Assembly (NCBI RefSeq): GCF_000969825.1
Contig: NZ_KQ033919.1
Span: 4,228,749-4,292,748 of the forward strand
DNA: 64,000 nucleotides
From: Parabacteroides gordonii MS-1 = DSM 23371
Lineage (GTDB): Bacteria; Bacteroidota; Bacteroidia; Bacteroidales; Tannerellaceae
Direction: 5' to 3'
Shown here piece after piece: positions 53,114 to 63,449 of this stretch. Within the stretch, counting starts at the first letter, position 1; every line of letters starts with the position of its first letter. The translations under genes were made by a program, and so were the position numbers. The notes under the pieces were generated by a model. The model worked only from the letters and a program-made list of their open reading frames with translations. It had not been told where the DNA came from and searched no databases.

Positions 53114-53121
53114 TATATTTG
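53114..53121 (+). promoter_or_regulatory. -7 element for the DUF1097 gene
   Basis: TATATTTG, perfect TAnnTTTG, 62 bases before the ATG at 53184. The rest of the gap from 52983 shows nothing else. Confidence 0.55.
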
Positions 53122-53183
53122 TTGCGATAGATCTAAAATCACTAATATTCTATATCTAATAACTCATTTAAATCTTTTACCAC

Positions 53184-53723
53184 ATGACACTAAAAAAGTT
53201 TGTTTTAATTCCCGTAATTATCGGTGTTTTAGCGTGCCTGATCCAGGCTTTAGACCAGTTGTTGTACTCTTCTGTTCCCCCCGAAGGAAATGTCGGTTTC
53301 AGTTGGATCTCTTTTCAGTCGTGGGCTGTTTACTTCCTGGCCGGTTGTACGGTGAGGGGAGGGATAAAAGCCTTTATTGCGTATGCGATCGGTATTGCAG
53401 CTTCTATCGTTATTATGGTGCTAGGTGGTGCATTGACTCCGGCTTTAGGCTTCTTCGCCGTCCCTGTGGCAGTGGGCGTGATTGCTTTCTGTGCGATCTT
53501 CTGTGAGCGTAATGAGTGGCTTTCTCTGGTGCCAGCCCTGTTCATCGGAGCCGGAGCGTTTTTCGCCTTTATGAATTATGTGCCGAATGCGACTTTCTGT
53601 ACAGCCGCTTTGACAGAAATGATCTATTGTACGATCGGTTTGTTGTTCGGTTATATTACGATCTGTCTGCGTACTGCTTATGAGAAGAAGGTGAATGCAG
53701 AAAAAGAAGAAGGGAAAGAATAG
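53184..53723 (+). CDS. DUF1097-like inner-membrane protein
   Basis: Membrane protein of 179 residues with about five helices and the internal features of DUF1097/YcdZ (FSWISFQSWAVYFLAGCTVRGGIKAF, AASIVIMVLGGALTPALG, ERNEWLSLVPALFIGAGAFFAFM). Function unknown in this family. Monocistronic with a strong bidirectional terminator. Confidence 0.82.
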   Translation: MTLKKFVLIPVIIGVLACLIQALDQLLYSSVPPEGNVGFSWISFQSWAVYFLAGCTVRGGIKAFIAYAIGIAASIVIMVLGGALTPALGFFAVPVAVGVIAFCAIFCERNEWLSLVPALFIGAGAFFAFMNYVPNATFCTAALTEMIYCTIGLLFGYITICLRTAYEKKVNAEKEEGKE

Positions 53724-53747
53724 AAATACCTGATGTGGATAGTAAAG

Positions 53748-53784
53748 AAAAGAGGTTGCAGTCAGAAAGCTGCAACCTCTTTTT
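53748..53784. terminator. Bidirectional terminator, DUF1097 and sulfatase genes
   Basis: AAAAGAGGTTGCAG / CTGCAACCTCTTTT with an 8-base loop, T run on both strands, between convergent genes. Confidence 0.88.
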
Positions 53785-53789
53785 TATTG

Positions 53790-55631
53790 TCACCGATTTC
53801 CTAAATCGTCATATAATGTCTGTAACAGTACCTTTCCTTTGTTCAGGCGGGTTTCGCTGCCTGTGGAAGGTTCTTCGAGCAATGGTCTGTTGCTTTCGTT
53901 GTCATAAACTGAAACACCTGTGCTGTCGATAATCCCGAAGCCGTTAGAGAACGTATAGAAGGAATATTTTGGATATCCCGGATCAAGTATATCCCGGCTA
54001 AAGGTGAATTGATCGTGCGGTAATCCTAATTGACTTAGTAAGGTGGCCGCCAAATCTGTCTGATTAGCATACGTGTCGATGGCAACCGGTTCTTTGATTG
54101 CACCGCCCAGCCATATCATCGGTATGTGGAAACGAAGTGGCCCGTGTTCCTGGATGGAAGAAGGATAACGGTAACCGTGGTCGGATATCAGCACGATCAA
54201 TGTGTTTTTCCAGACGGGTAGTTCCTTTAGCTTGTCTACAAAGCTACCGATACAACTGTCGGTAAAAGCCACCGAGTTGAGATAAGGATTTTCCAGATGA
54301 TGGAAAGGAACCTCGAACGGCTCGTGACTGCTTAATGTCAGGAATGTACTCAGCCAGGGAGTATTTTCGTCTCTCTCTTTGATCGACTCATACAGATGTG
54401 AGAAAGTGATATCATCGTTGGCTCCCCATTTACTGAGACGACTGGTCAGCGGGAAATCCCGGTCGGCTGTGATTTTACTGTATCCGGAGCCGAAGAAATA
54501 ACTCTGCATATTGGTAAAGTTGATGTCTCCACCATAAAGCATATCGGCTGTATATCCCTGTTCGTTCAGACTTTTGGCAATGGAAGGAAGTGTCTGGCTT
54601 TTGGCCGGATACTTCATGATGGATGTTGTAGGTTGTGCCAGATAACCGTTCAGTACGGCGACTATCCCACGGTCGGTACGGAAGGAGTTGGCATACATAT
54701 TAGTAAATGTAACTCCTTCTTTGCTTAGCCTGTTCAGGTTGGGCGTGATCCCTGCTTCTCCACCGACGGCTTCAATGGCATTAGCCGAGAAACTTTCCAG
54801 CAGAATGATCAGGACATTAGGTCGGTCGGTAGTCAATAGCGCGACCTTTTCCGTACTGTTCGTCAGGCTATCGTTGTGATGGGTGAGTGCTGTATAGCGT
54901 TCCCGTCTTTCTTCTTCCGGAAAGAAATTGAACTGCGCCGCAAAATCCTGCTGTTTGCTTAATGACGCCAGCAGGCTGAAGGCCGGGTTGATTGCCGAGT
55001 GATTCAGAAATTGATTTTTACTGAAATAAACCATTCCCACATTTGCTGTAGAAGTCGTTACCCCGCCCCGGATAGGAATAAATAAAATACCTCCGAGAAG
55101 CAAGACTGCGACCGATCCACCCACCCGGTTGTGTGCAGGTGTGACCGGGAATAAAGGAATGATCAGTTTCCGGAAAGCCAGAAAGATTCCGTATGCATAT
55201 AATAGGAATAACCCGAACTGCAAAAAGAATGTTCCGACAGGCACGCTAGCCATCGCATCGGCCGGCGATTGCAGATAAAAGAACAGGGTGGCATCTAGCC
55301 TGAACCCCCAATATCCGTATAAAGCAACATCGACCGCAAAGATAGCCGCAATGACCAGTCCCATCACCAGGAAGTAACCTTTCAGGACTTTTTTGTAAAA
55401 AGTTCCCGGCAACCAGATAGAAACCAGTACGCAGAGAAACGGTATCACCGTCAGGTATCCTGAAACCGTACAGTCCAGTAATAGTCCATGAGTAATTACC
55501 TTAAGGTAATCGATTAGCGAACATCCGTTCGCTAAGGCATGGTGATATAACATAAAGACCGGCTTTTGAATAGCAAGAAGCGGAAGCCAGGTGATAAATA
55601 CTGCCAGAAGAAACAAAATACGTTTTTTCAT
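53790..55631 (-). CDS. LTA-synthase-family phosphoglycerol transferase / sulfatase
   Basis: Membrane enzyme of 613 residues. Five N-terminal helices (to about residue 205), then an alkaline-phosphatase-like sulfatase domain (about 268-560). The nucleophile threonine is in YANSFRTDRGIVAVLNG; metal-site motifs are VLIILLESFSANAIEA (Glu), SDHGYRYPSS (Asp-His) and GGDINFTN. In Gram-positives such proteins make lipoteichoic acid; in Gram-negatives they modify glucans or lipids with phosphoglycerol or phosphoethanolamine. Which acceptor is used here cannot be deduced. Confidence 0.88.
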   Translation of the reverse strand: MKKRILFLLAVFITWLPLLAIQKPVFMLYHHALANGCSLIDYLKVITHGLLLDCTVSGYLTVIPFLCVLVSIWLPGTFYKKVLKGYFLVMGLVIAAIFAVDVALYGYWGFRLDATLFFYLQSPADAMASVPVGTFFLQFGLFLLYAYGIFLAFRKLIIPLFPVTPAHNRVGGSVAVLLLGGILFIPIRGGVTTSTANVGMVYFSKNQFLNHSAINPAFSLLASLSKQQDFAAQFNFFPEEERRERYTALTHHNDSLTNSTEKVALLTTDRPNVLIILLESFSANAIEAVGGEAGITPNLNRLSKEGVTFTNMYANSFRTDRGIVAVLNGYLAQPTTSIMKYPAKSQTLPSIAKSLNEQGYTADMLYGGDINFTNMQSYFFGSGYSKITADRDFPLTSRLSKWGANDDITFSHLYESIKERDENTPWLSTFLTLSSHEPFEVPFHHLENPYLNSVAFTDSCIGSFVDKLKELPVWKNTLIVLISDHGYRYPSSIQEHGPLRFHIPMIWLGGAIKEPVAIDTYANQTDLAATLLSQLGLPHDQFTFSRDILDPGYPKYSFYTFSNGFGIIDSTGVSVYDNESNRPLLEEPSTGSETRLNKGKVLLQTLYDDLGNR

Positions 55632-55665
55632 CTTTACGGGTATTTAGATGTTACTTAAAATAAAG

Positions 55666-55690
55666 AAGGGCGACTGTAACAGCCGCCCTT
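55666..55690 (-). terminator. Terminator of the ABC-F gene
   Basis: AAGGGCGaCTG / CAGcCGCCCTT: an 11-position stem with one mismatch, 7 bases beyond the ABC-F stop, with a TCTTTATTTT tail on the reverse strand. Confidence 0.75.
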
Positions 55691-55697
55691 GTCTTAA

Positions 55698-57437
<1,740 letters not shown>

Positions 57438-57500
57438 TTATTAAATAATTCGCTCTGGAATAAAATACTTACATTAATGTACATATTGAAAATAATTGTC

Positions 57501-57508
57501 TACTTTTG
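57501..57508 (+). promoter_or_regulatory. -7 element for purH and the downstream cell-shape operon
   Basis: TACTTTTG, perfect TAnnTTTG, 33 bases before the purH ATG. Confidence 0.6.
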
Positions 57509-57540
57509 TGCTCTAAAACATTAAAATAAACTCAACAAAG

Positions 57541-59064
57541 ATGGCTGCAACAAAACGTATTAAGCGTGCATTAGTCTCTGTATTCCATAAAGAGGGACTG
57601 GATGAAATTTTAAAAAAGCTTCATAACGAAGGTGTTAGCTTCGTTTCAACAGGGGGAACTCAAACATTTATCGAATCATTAGGCATCCCTTGTGATGCTG
57701 TGGAAGACCTGACAGGTTATCCTTCTATCCTGGGAGGACGTGTTAAGACGCTTCACCCGAAAGTATTCGGTGGTATCCTTACCCGTAGAGACAACGAAGG
57801 CGACAAAGGCCAGATTGAACAATACGAAATTCCTGAAATTGATTTAGTGATTGTAGACTTGTATCCGTTCGAAGAAACAGTGGCTTCGGGTGCGGAAGAA
57901 CAGGCAATCATCGAAAAGATAGATATAGGCGGTATCTCATTGATCCGTGCCGCTGCAAAGAACTTCAAAGATGTAGTAATCGTAGCTTCCAAAGCACAGT
58001 ATCAGCCCTTGATGCAGTTGCTGAATGAAAAAGGGGCGGAAACTTCCCTGGAAGACCGTAAATGGTTCGCCAAAGAAGCTTTTGCCGTTTCATCCGGTTA
58101 TGATTCTGCTATTTTCAATTATTTTGACGGACGCGAAGGTTCACACTTCCGTGCTACTGTAGACCAGCCGATGAGCCTGCGTTATGGCGAAAACCCTCAC
58201 CAGGCAGCTAAGTTCTATGGTAAGTTCAGCGATATGTTCGACCAGATCCACGGCAAAGAGATCTCCTACAATAACTTGCTGGATATCGATGCCGCTGTCA
58301 GTCTGATCGACGAATTCGATGAACTGACATTCGCTATCCTCAAACATAATAATGCTTGTGGTATCGCATCCCGTCCGACTGTGCTCGAAGCATGGAAAGA
58401 TGCATTGGCCGGTGACCCGGTTTCTGCATTCGGCGGTATCCTGATTACCAACACGCCGATCGATAAAGAAGTAGCTGAAGAGATCAACAAGATCTTCTTC
58501 GAAGTGATCATCGCCCCGGAATATACAAAAGACGCTTTGGAAGTGTTGATGCAGAAGAAAAACCGCATCATCCTGATCCGTAAGGAAGCAAAGACTTGTC
58601 CGATGCAGTTCCGTTCACTGTTGAATGGTGCCCTGATGCAGGAAAAAGACCTCAGTATCCAGACTGCTGCAGATCTGGAACCGATGACTGACAAACAACC
58701 TACTTCTCAGGAAGTAGAAGACCTATTGTTCGCTAATAAACTGGTGAAACACAGTAAGTCAAACGCTATCACCCTGGTAAAGAACAAACAGCTTTGCGCA
58801 AGTGGTATCGGTCAGACATCGCGTGTAGACTCTTTAAAGCAAGCTATTGAAAAGGTAAACGCTTTCGAATTCGATTTGAAAGGTGCCGTTATGGCTTCTG
58901 ATGCATTCTTCCCATTCCCTGACTGTGTTGAAATAGCTGATAAGGCAGGTATTACTGCAGTTATTCAGCCGGGTGGTTCTGTAAATGACAAGTTGTCCGT
59001 TGAATATTGCAACGCGCATGGCTTGGCTATGGTTAAGACGGGAGTCCGTCATTTCAAACATTAA
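57541..59064 (+). CDS. purH: Bifunctional AICAR transformylase / IMP cyclohydrolase
   Basis: Last two steps of de novo purine synthesis. 507 residues. The N-terminal MGS-like cyclohydrolase domain (about 1-140) includes VSTGGTQTFIESLG and LGGRVKTLHPKVFGGIL. The AICAR transformylase domain follows, with RYGENPHQAAKFYG and the catalytic KHNNACGIA (about residues 265-273), ending QPGGSVNDKLSVEYCNAHGLAMVKTGVRHFKH. Stop is 19 bases before mreB, so it probably leads the cell-shape operon. Confidence 0.97.
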   Translation: MAATKRIKRALVSVFHKEGLDEILKKLHNEGVSFVSTGGTQTFIESLGIPCDAVEDLTGYPSILGGRVKTLHPKVFGGILTRRDNEGDKGQIEQYEIPEIDLVIVDLYPFEETVASGAEEQAIIEKIDIGGISLIRAAAKNFKDVVIVASKAQYQPLMQLLNEKGAETSLEDRKWFAKEAFAVSSGYDSAIFNYFDGREGSHFRATVDQPMSLRYGENPHQAAKFYGKFSDMFDQIHGKEISYNNLLDIDAAVSLIDEFDELTFAILKHNNACGIASRPTVLEAWKDALAGDPVSAFGGILITNTPIDKEVAEEINKIFFEVIIAPEYTKDALEVLMQKKNRIILIRKEAKTCPMQFRSLLNGALMQEKDLSIQTAADLEPMTDKQPTSQEVEDLLFANKLVKHSKSNAITLVKNKQLCASGIGQTSRVDSLKQAIEKVNAFEFDLKGAVMASDAFFPFPDCVEIADKAGITAVIQPGGSVNDKLSVEYCNAHGLAMVKTGVRHFKH

Positions 59065-59083
59065 AAAAACACCTTATTAAAAA

Positions 59084-60103
59084 ATGGGATTATTTTCTTT
59101 CACACAAGAAATAGCGATGGACCTGGGTACTGCTAATACCATCATCATCAGTGGTGGTAAAGTAGTAGTGGATCAGCCATCGGTAGTTGCCCTCGACAGA
59201 CGTACCGACAAAGTGCTGGCTGTCGGTGAAAAGGCACGCCAGATGCACGGAAAGACGCACGAGAATATTCGTACGATCCGTCCGCTTCGTGACGGTGTGA
59301 TTGCCGACTTCTTTGCTGCAGAGCAAATGATACGCGGTCTGATCAAAATGATAAATCCGAAACACCGTTGGTTTTCTCCTTCGCTCCGGGTGGTAGTATG
59401 TATTCCTTCCGGTAGCACTGAAGTCGAGATCCGTGCCGTACGCGACTCTGCCGAACATGCCGGAGGCCGTGATGTATATATGATTTATGAACCTATGGCT
59501 GCTGCGATCGGTATCGGTATCGATGTGGAAGCACCCGAAGGCAACATGATCGTAGATATAGGCGGTGGTACAACCGAGATCGCTGTTATCTCGCTGGGAG
59601 GTATCGTTTCCAATAAATCGATCCGTATAGCAGGAGACGACCTGACGGCTGATATTATGGAATATATGCGTCGCCAGCACAATGTGAAGGTGGGTGAACG
59701 TACTGCCGAGTTGATCAAGATCAATGTCGGTTCTGCATTGACATTCCTGGATAATCCGCCCGAAGATTATATCGTACACGGTCCGAACCAGATGACAGCT
59801 CTTCCGATGGAAGTACCTGTTTCTTATCAGGAAATTGCACACTGCCTGGAGAAATCGATCTCGAAGATGGAAGCGGCTATCCTGAGTGCGTTGGAACAGA
59901 CTCCGCCTGAACTGTATGCCGATATCGTTCGTAACGGTATCTATCTGGCCGGTGGCGGTGCCTTGATGCGCGGACTCGACAAACGTTTGACTGATAAGAT
60001 CAACATTCCGTTCCATATTGCCGAAGATCCGTTGCATGCGGTAGCGAAAGGTACGGGCGTAGCGTTGAAGAATATAGATAAATTTAATTTCCTTATTCGA
60101 TAA
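59084..60103 (+). CDS. mreB: Rod shape-determining protein MreB
   Basis: Actin-like filament protein organising the elongation machinery. 339 residues. N-terminus GLFSFTQEIAMDLGTANTIIISGG (phosphate 1 motif), DIGGGTTEIAVISLGG (phosphate 2), and LAGGGALMRGLDKRL (adenosine motif). The hydrophobic/amphipathic start is typical of membrane-binding MreB. Followed by a 113-base hairpin-forming spacer before mreC. Confidence 0.97.
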   Translation: MGLFSFTQEIAMDLGTANTIIISGGKVVVDQPSVVALDRRTDKVLAVGEKARQMHGKTHENIRTIRPLRDGVIADFFAAEQMIRGLIKMINPKHRWFSPSLRVVVCIPSGSTEVEIRAVRDSAEHAGGRDVYMIYEPMAAAIGIGIDVEAPEGNMIVDIGGGTTEIAVISLGGIVSNKSIRIAGDDLTADIMEYMRRQHNVKVGERTAELIKINVGSALTFLDNPPEDYIVHGPNQMTALPMEVPVSYQEIAHCLEKSISKMEAAILSALEQTPPELYADIVRNGIYLAGGGALMRGLDKRLTDKINIPFHIAEDPLHAVAKGTGVALKNIDKFNFLIR

Positions 60104-60107
60104 GGGA

Positions 60108-60212
60108 AATAATGTGCCAGTTAATCAATATGCCAATGTGCCAATAAGAGGCGCATTCGTTGGTGTATTGATTAATTGGCATATTGGTACATTATCAAAT
60201 TGGCACATTATT
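60108..60212. repeat. Dyad array D: long inverted repeat between mreB and mreC
   Basis: AATAATGTGCCA (60108-60119) is exactly complementary to 60201-60212 (TGGCACATTATT). Inside, TGCCAAT/ATTGGCA and TTAATCAATA/TATTGATTAA words recur in both orientations. GTGCCA repeats at 60114 and 60138, and TTGGCA recurs at 24 bases on the right arm (ending at 60212). It lies wholly within the operon, just upstream of the mreC ATG (60217), so it would form a large mRNA hairpin. Confidence 0.75.
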
Positions 60213-60216
60213 ATTT

Positions 60217-61071
60217 ATGCGTAAACTGCTGGACTTCCTGGTAAGAAAGAGGCATTGGTTTCTGTTTGTTTTGCTTGAGATTGTTTCGCTGATGTTGATT
60301 TATCGCAATAATGCGTACCAGCGGAATATTATCTTCAGTTCGGCAAATGTATTGACAGGGCATGTCTCTTCTGTCTCCGGTTATGTGACTTCCTATCTCG
60401 ACCTTCGTGAAATAAACAAGGAGTTGTTGGAAAGGAACGGGCAGCTGGAAATGGATTTACTGGAGTTGCAGGATCGTTTGGATATGATGATGGCTGATAC
60501 GGTACATTTTGCCGGATTTGCTCCCGACTCGGTCGAACAGTTCCCGTATAGTTTTGTTTTGGCGGAGGTGACGAATAACAGTGTGACCCACCTTTCGAAC
60601 TATATTACTGTGAACAAAGGACGTAAGGATGGAATTGCTCCGGATATGGGCGTTGTTTCCGTACAGGGAGTTGTGGGGATTGTATCGACTGTGGCAGATC
60701 ATTTTTCTGTCATTATTCCGTTGCTTAATCCTAAATCGAAGCTTAGCTGCAAGGTATTGGGTAGTAGTTATTTCGGTTCATTGAGTTGGAACGGACGCAG
60801 CACACGATATGCCAATCTGGAAGAGTTGCCCCGTCATGTGGAGTTTCAGAAAGGTGATACGATCGTAACCAGCGGTTATTCGAGTGTATTCCCTGCTGGA
60901 ATTGTCGTGGGGACGGTAGCTGATTTTGAGAAACAGCATGACGATAACTTCTTTACGCTGAAAGTAGAGCTGGCAACAGATTTTCAGTCATTGAAGAACG
61001 TTCGTATCATAAAGAATTATAATCAGGAAGAACAGATAAGGGTAGAACAAGAAGCAAGAAGAAATGATTAA
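60217..61071 (+). CDS. mreC: Rod shape-determining protein MreC
   Basis: Periplasmic scaffold of the elongasome, 284 residues. TM helix about residues 12-30 (HWFLFVLLEIVSLMLIY), a coiled coil about 60-95 (ELLERNGQLEMDLLELQDRLDMM), then the beta-domain (SNYITVNKGRKDGIAPDMGVVSVQGVVGIV, GDTIVTSGYSSVFPAGIVVGTV). ATG 60217 chosen because the longer frame begins inside the hairpin. Overlaps mreD by 8 bases. Confidence 0.94.
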   Translation: MRKLLDFLVRKRHWFLFVLLEIVSLMLIYRNNAYQRNIIFSSANVLTGHVSSVSGYVTSYLDLREINKELLERNGQLEMDLLELQDRLDMMMADTVHFAGFAPDSVEQFPYSFVLAEVTNNSVTHLSNYITVNKGRKDGIAPDMGVVSVQGVVGIVSTVADHFSVIIPLLNPKSKLSCKVLGSSYFGSLSWNGRSTRYANLEELPRHVEFQKGDTIVTSGYSSVFPAGIVVGTVADFEKQHDDNFFTLKVELATDFQSLKNVRIIKNYNQEEQIRVEQEARRND

Positions 61072-61582
61072 TAATTTAATAAGGGGATTGCTTTATTTTG
61101 TTGTATTGGTGTTGATTCAGGTGTTGATCCTGAATAATATCCATTTCCTGCGGATCGCAACACCGTTCCTGTATCTTTATTTTATCGTAAAGATGCCGGT
61201 CGGTTCACCACGTGATCTGGTTGTTCTTTTCTCGTTCCTTATCGGTCTGGTGATCGATGTATTTTCAAATACCCCGGGAATGCATGCCGCAGCATGTACC
61301 TTAACCGGATTTATCCGTGAGCCGTTGATACGTTTTTATATGGGTAAGGATCTTCCCGACGGGATATATCCTTCTTATAAGACATTCGGATATGGTGGTT
61401 TTTTCCGGTATGTACTGTCATTAGTGGTGATTCATCATGTAACCTTGTTCCTGATCGAGTCGCTGACCTTATTCGACCCGTTATTCCTTGCCCTCCGTAT
61501 CGGAGCGAGTGTGATAACGACTACATTATTAATTTGTACAATAGAAGCATTCAATATAGAGACACAGAAGAGTGGAGACTAA
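61064..61582 (+). CDS. mreD: Rod shape-determining protein MreD
   Basis: Inner-membrane protein of 172 residues with about five helices (LLYFVVLVLIQVLILNNI, LYLYFIVKMPVGSPRDLVVLFSFLIGLVIDVFSNTPGMHAAACTL). The IDVFSNTPGMHA block is typical of MreD in Bacteroidetes. Overlaps mreC upstream and mrdA downstream (start within its last codons), so translation is coupled. Confidence 0.92.
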   Translation: MINNLIRGLLYFVVLVLIQVLILNNIHFLRIATPFLYLYFIVKMPVGSPRDLVVLFSFLIGLVIDVFSNTPGMHAAACTLTGFIREPLIRFYMGKDLPDGIYPSYKTFGYGGFFRYVLSLVVIHHVTLFLIESLTLFDPLFLALRIGASVITTTLLICTIEAFNIETQKSGD

Positions 61583-63449
61583 TGCAAAGTATACACTTGA
61601 GAACAGGCGTTATGTTATAATAGGCGCCGTGGTTCTGTTGGTTCTCATCTTTATTGCTCGTTTGTTCTACCTTCAGGTGGTAGAGAACGACTATAAAGCA
61701 TGGGCAGACAGTAATGCATTCCTGAAAAAAACGTTGTATCCTTCCCGTGGGATAATTTATGACCGCAATGGTAAACTTCTTGTATATAACCAGCCTGCTT
61801 ACGACGTCATGCTTATTATGCGTGAAGTACAGCCTTTCGATACACTGGACTTCTGTAAGATCTTGAGTATATCGAGAGAACAATTCGATAAACGTATTGC
61901 CGATATAAAGAATCGGCGGTTGAATCCCGGTTATTCTTCTTATGTACCGCAGGTCTTTATGAATCACCTGTCGGCACAGGAGTGTGGCGTTTTGCAGGAA
62001 AAGCTTTATAAATTCCCCGGCTTTTATATCCAGAACCGTACGATCCGGCAGTATGAATATCCGAATGCAGCCCATGTACTGGGAAATATCGGTGAAGTGA
62101 ACCGGAAAGATATTCAAAGCGATGACTATTATGTGCAGGGGGATAACTCCGGACGTTCAGGAGTGGAACGATCGTATGAAAAGGAGCTGCGTGGTGTAAA
62201 AGGGGTGGAGATCCTTCTCCGGGATGTACACGGGCGTATCAAAGGTAAATATGATGAAGGAAACAGTGACGTCGCACCTGTATCCGGAAAGAATCTGACG
62301 CTTTCTATCGATATGGACTTGCAGGCCTATGGCGAGAAGCTTATGAGAAATAAGGTTGGAAGTATCGTGATGATAGAACCGGCGACAGGCGAAGTGCTTT
62401 GCCTGGTCTCTTCGCCGAACTATGATCCTGGCTTGCTGGTAGGACGTCAGAGAGGAAAGAATCATCACCTTTTGAGTGAAGATCCTCAAAAGCCTCTTAT
62501 CGACCGTGCGATCACTGGATTTTATCCTCCCGGGTCAACATTCAAACCTACACAGGGACTAATCTTTCTACAGGAAGGGGTTATTACTCCTGAAACGATG
62601 TATACCTGTGCACATGGTTACACCTATCGCGGAGGAAAACCTGCCTGTCACGGACATCCTTCTCCTTTGAGCTTGGTTCCCGCTTTGGCTACTTCGTGTA
62701 ACTCTTATTTTTGCTGGGGGTTACATGATATGTTGGATAGTCGGCGTCGGTATCCGAGTGTTCAGGAAGCTTTTGAAATTTGGAAAAATCATCTTGTATC
62801 GATGGGATATGGTTATCCGTTAGGTATAGACCTGCCCGGAGAGAAAAGGGGATATATCCCCAACAGTAAGGTGTATGATAAAGTATACGGAGGACGTTGG
62901 AATTCCAGCACCGTTATTTCCATTGCGATCGGGCAGGGAGAAGTTTCCGCTACGCCGTTACAGATATGTAATCTGGCCGCAACGATTGCCAACCGAGGGT
63001 ATTTTATAACTCCGCATGTGGTAAAGGAAGTACAGGACACACCTTTGGATACGCTATATACGAATAAACGTTATCCGACGATTGACTCGAAATATTATGA
63101 TATTGTAGCCGAGGGGATGCGCAATGCTGTATTGGGCGGTACTTGCTGGAGAGCGGCTATTCCCGGTATCGAAGTATGCGGTAAGACCGGAACAGCGGAG
63201 AATCCTCATGGAAAGGATCATTCGGCCTTTATTGGTTTTGCTCCTTATAAAGATCCTAAGGTCGCGATTTGCGTGTATGTGCAGAACGGAGGTTTCGGGG
63301 CGGCATTCGGTGTACCGATCGGTAAGCTGATGATGGAACTTTATTTGAAAGGAGAAATCGCTCCGGAAGATAAGGTGCTGGAAGAACAGATAAGTAATAC
63401 GGTAGTGGATTCTGACAGAATATATTCTTTAGTAGATCGTGGGTTATAG
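61572..63449 (+). CDS. mrdA: Penicillin-binding protein 2 (elongation transpeptidase)
   Basis: Peptidoglycan transpeptidase of the elongasome, 625 residues. TM helix about 14-34 (VIIGAVVLLVLIFIARLFYLQVV), dimerisation domain about 45-240 with SRGIIYDRNGKLLVYNQPAYDV, then the transpeptidase domain: catalytic Ser in PPGSTFKPTQG, SxN as SCNSYF, KTG as GKTGTAENPHG. The start is a GTG at 61572 overlapping the mreD stop; no in-frame ATG precedes the TM helix. Partner of RodA encoded next. Confidence 0.95.
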   Translation: METNAKYTLENRRYVIIGAVVLLVLIFIARLFYLQVVENDYKAWADSNAFLKKTLYPSRGIIYDRNGKLLVYNQPAYDVMLIMREVQPFDTLDFCKILSISREQFDKRIADIKNRRLNPGYSSYVPQVFMNHLSAQECGVLQEKLYKFPGFYIQNRTIRQYEYPNAAHVLGNIGEVNRKDIQSDDYYVQGDNSGRSGVERSYEKELRGVKGVEILLRDVHGRIKGKYDEGNSDVAPVSGKNLTLSIDMDLQAYGEKLMRNKVGSIVMIEPATGEVLCLVSSPNYDPGLLVGRQRGKNHHLLSEDPQKPLIDRAITGFYPPGSTFKPTQGLIFLQEGVITPETMYTCAHGYTYRGGKPACHGHPSPLSLVPALATSCNSYFCWGLHDMLDSRRRYPSVQEAFEIWKNHLVSMGYGYPLGIDLPGEKRGYIPNSKVYDKVYGGRWNSSTVISIAIGQGEVSATPLQICNLAATIANRGYFITPHVVKEVQDTPLDTLYTNKRYPTIDSKYYDIVAEGMRNAVLGGTCWRAAIPGIEVCGKTGTAENPHGKDHSAFIGFAPYKDPKVAICVYVQNGGFGAAFGVPIGKLMMELYLKGEIAPEDKVLEEQISNTVVDSDRIYSLVDRGL

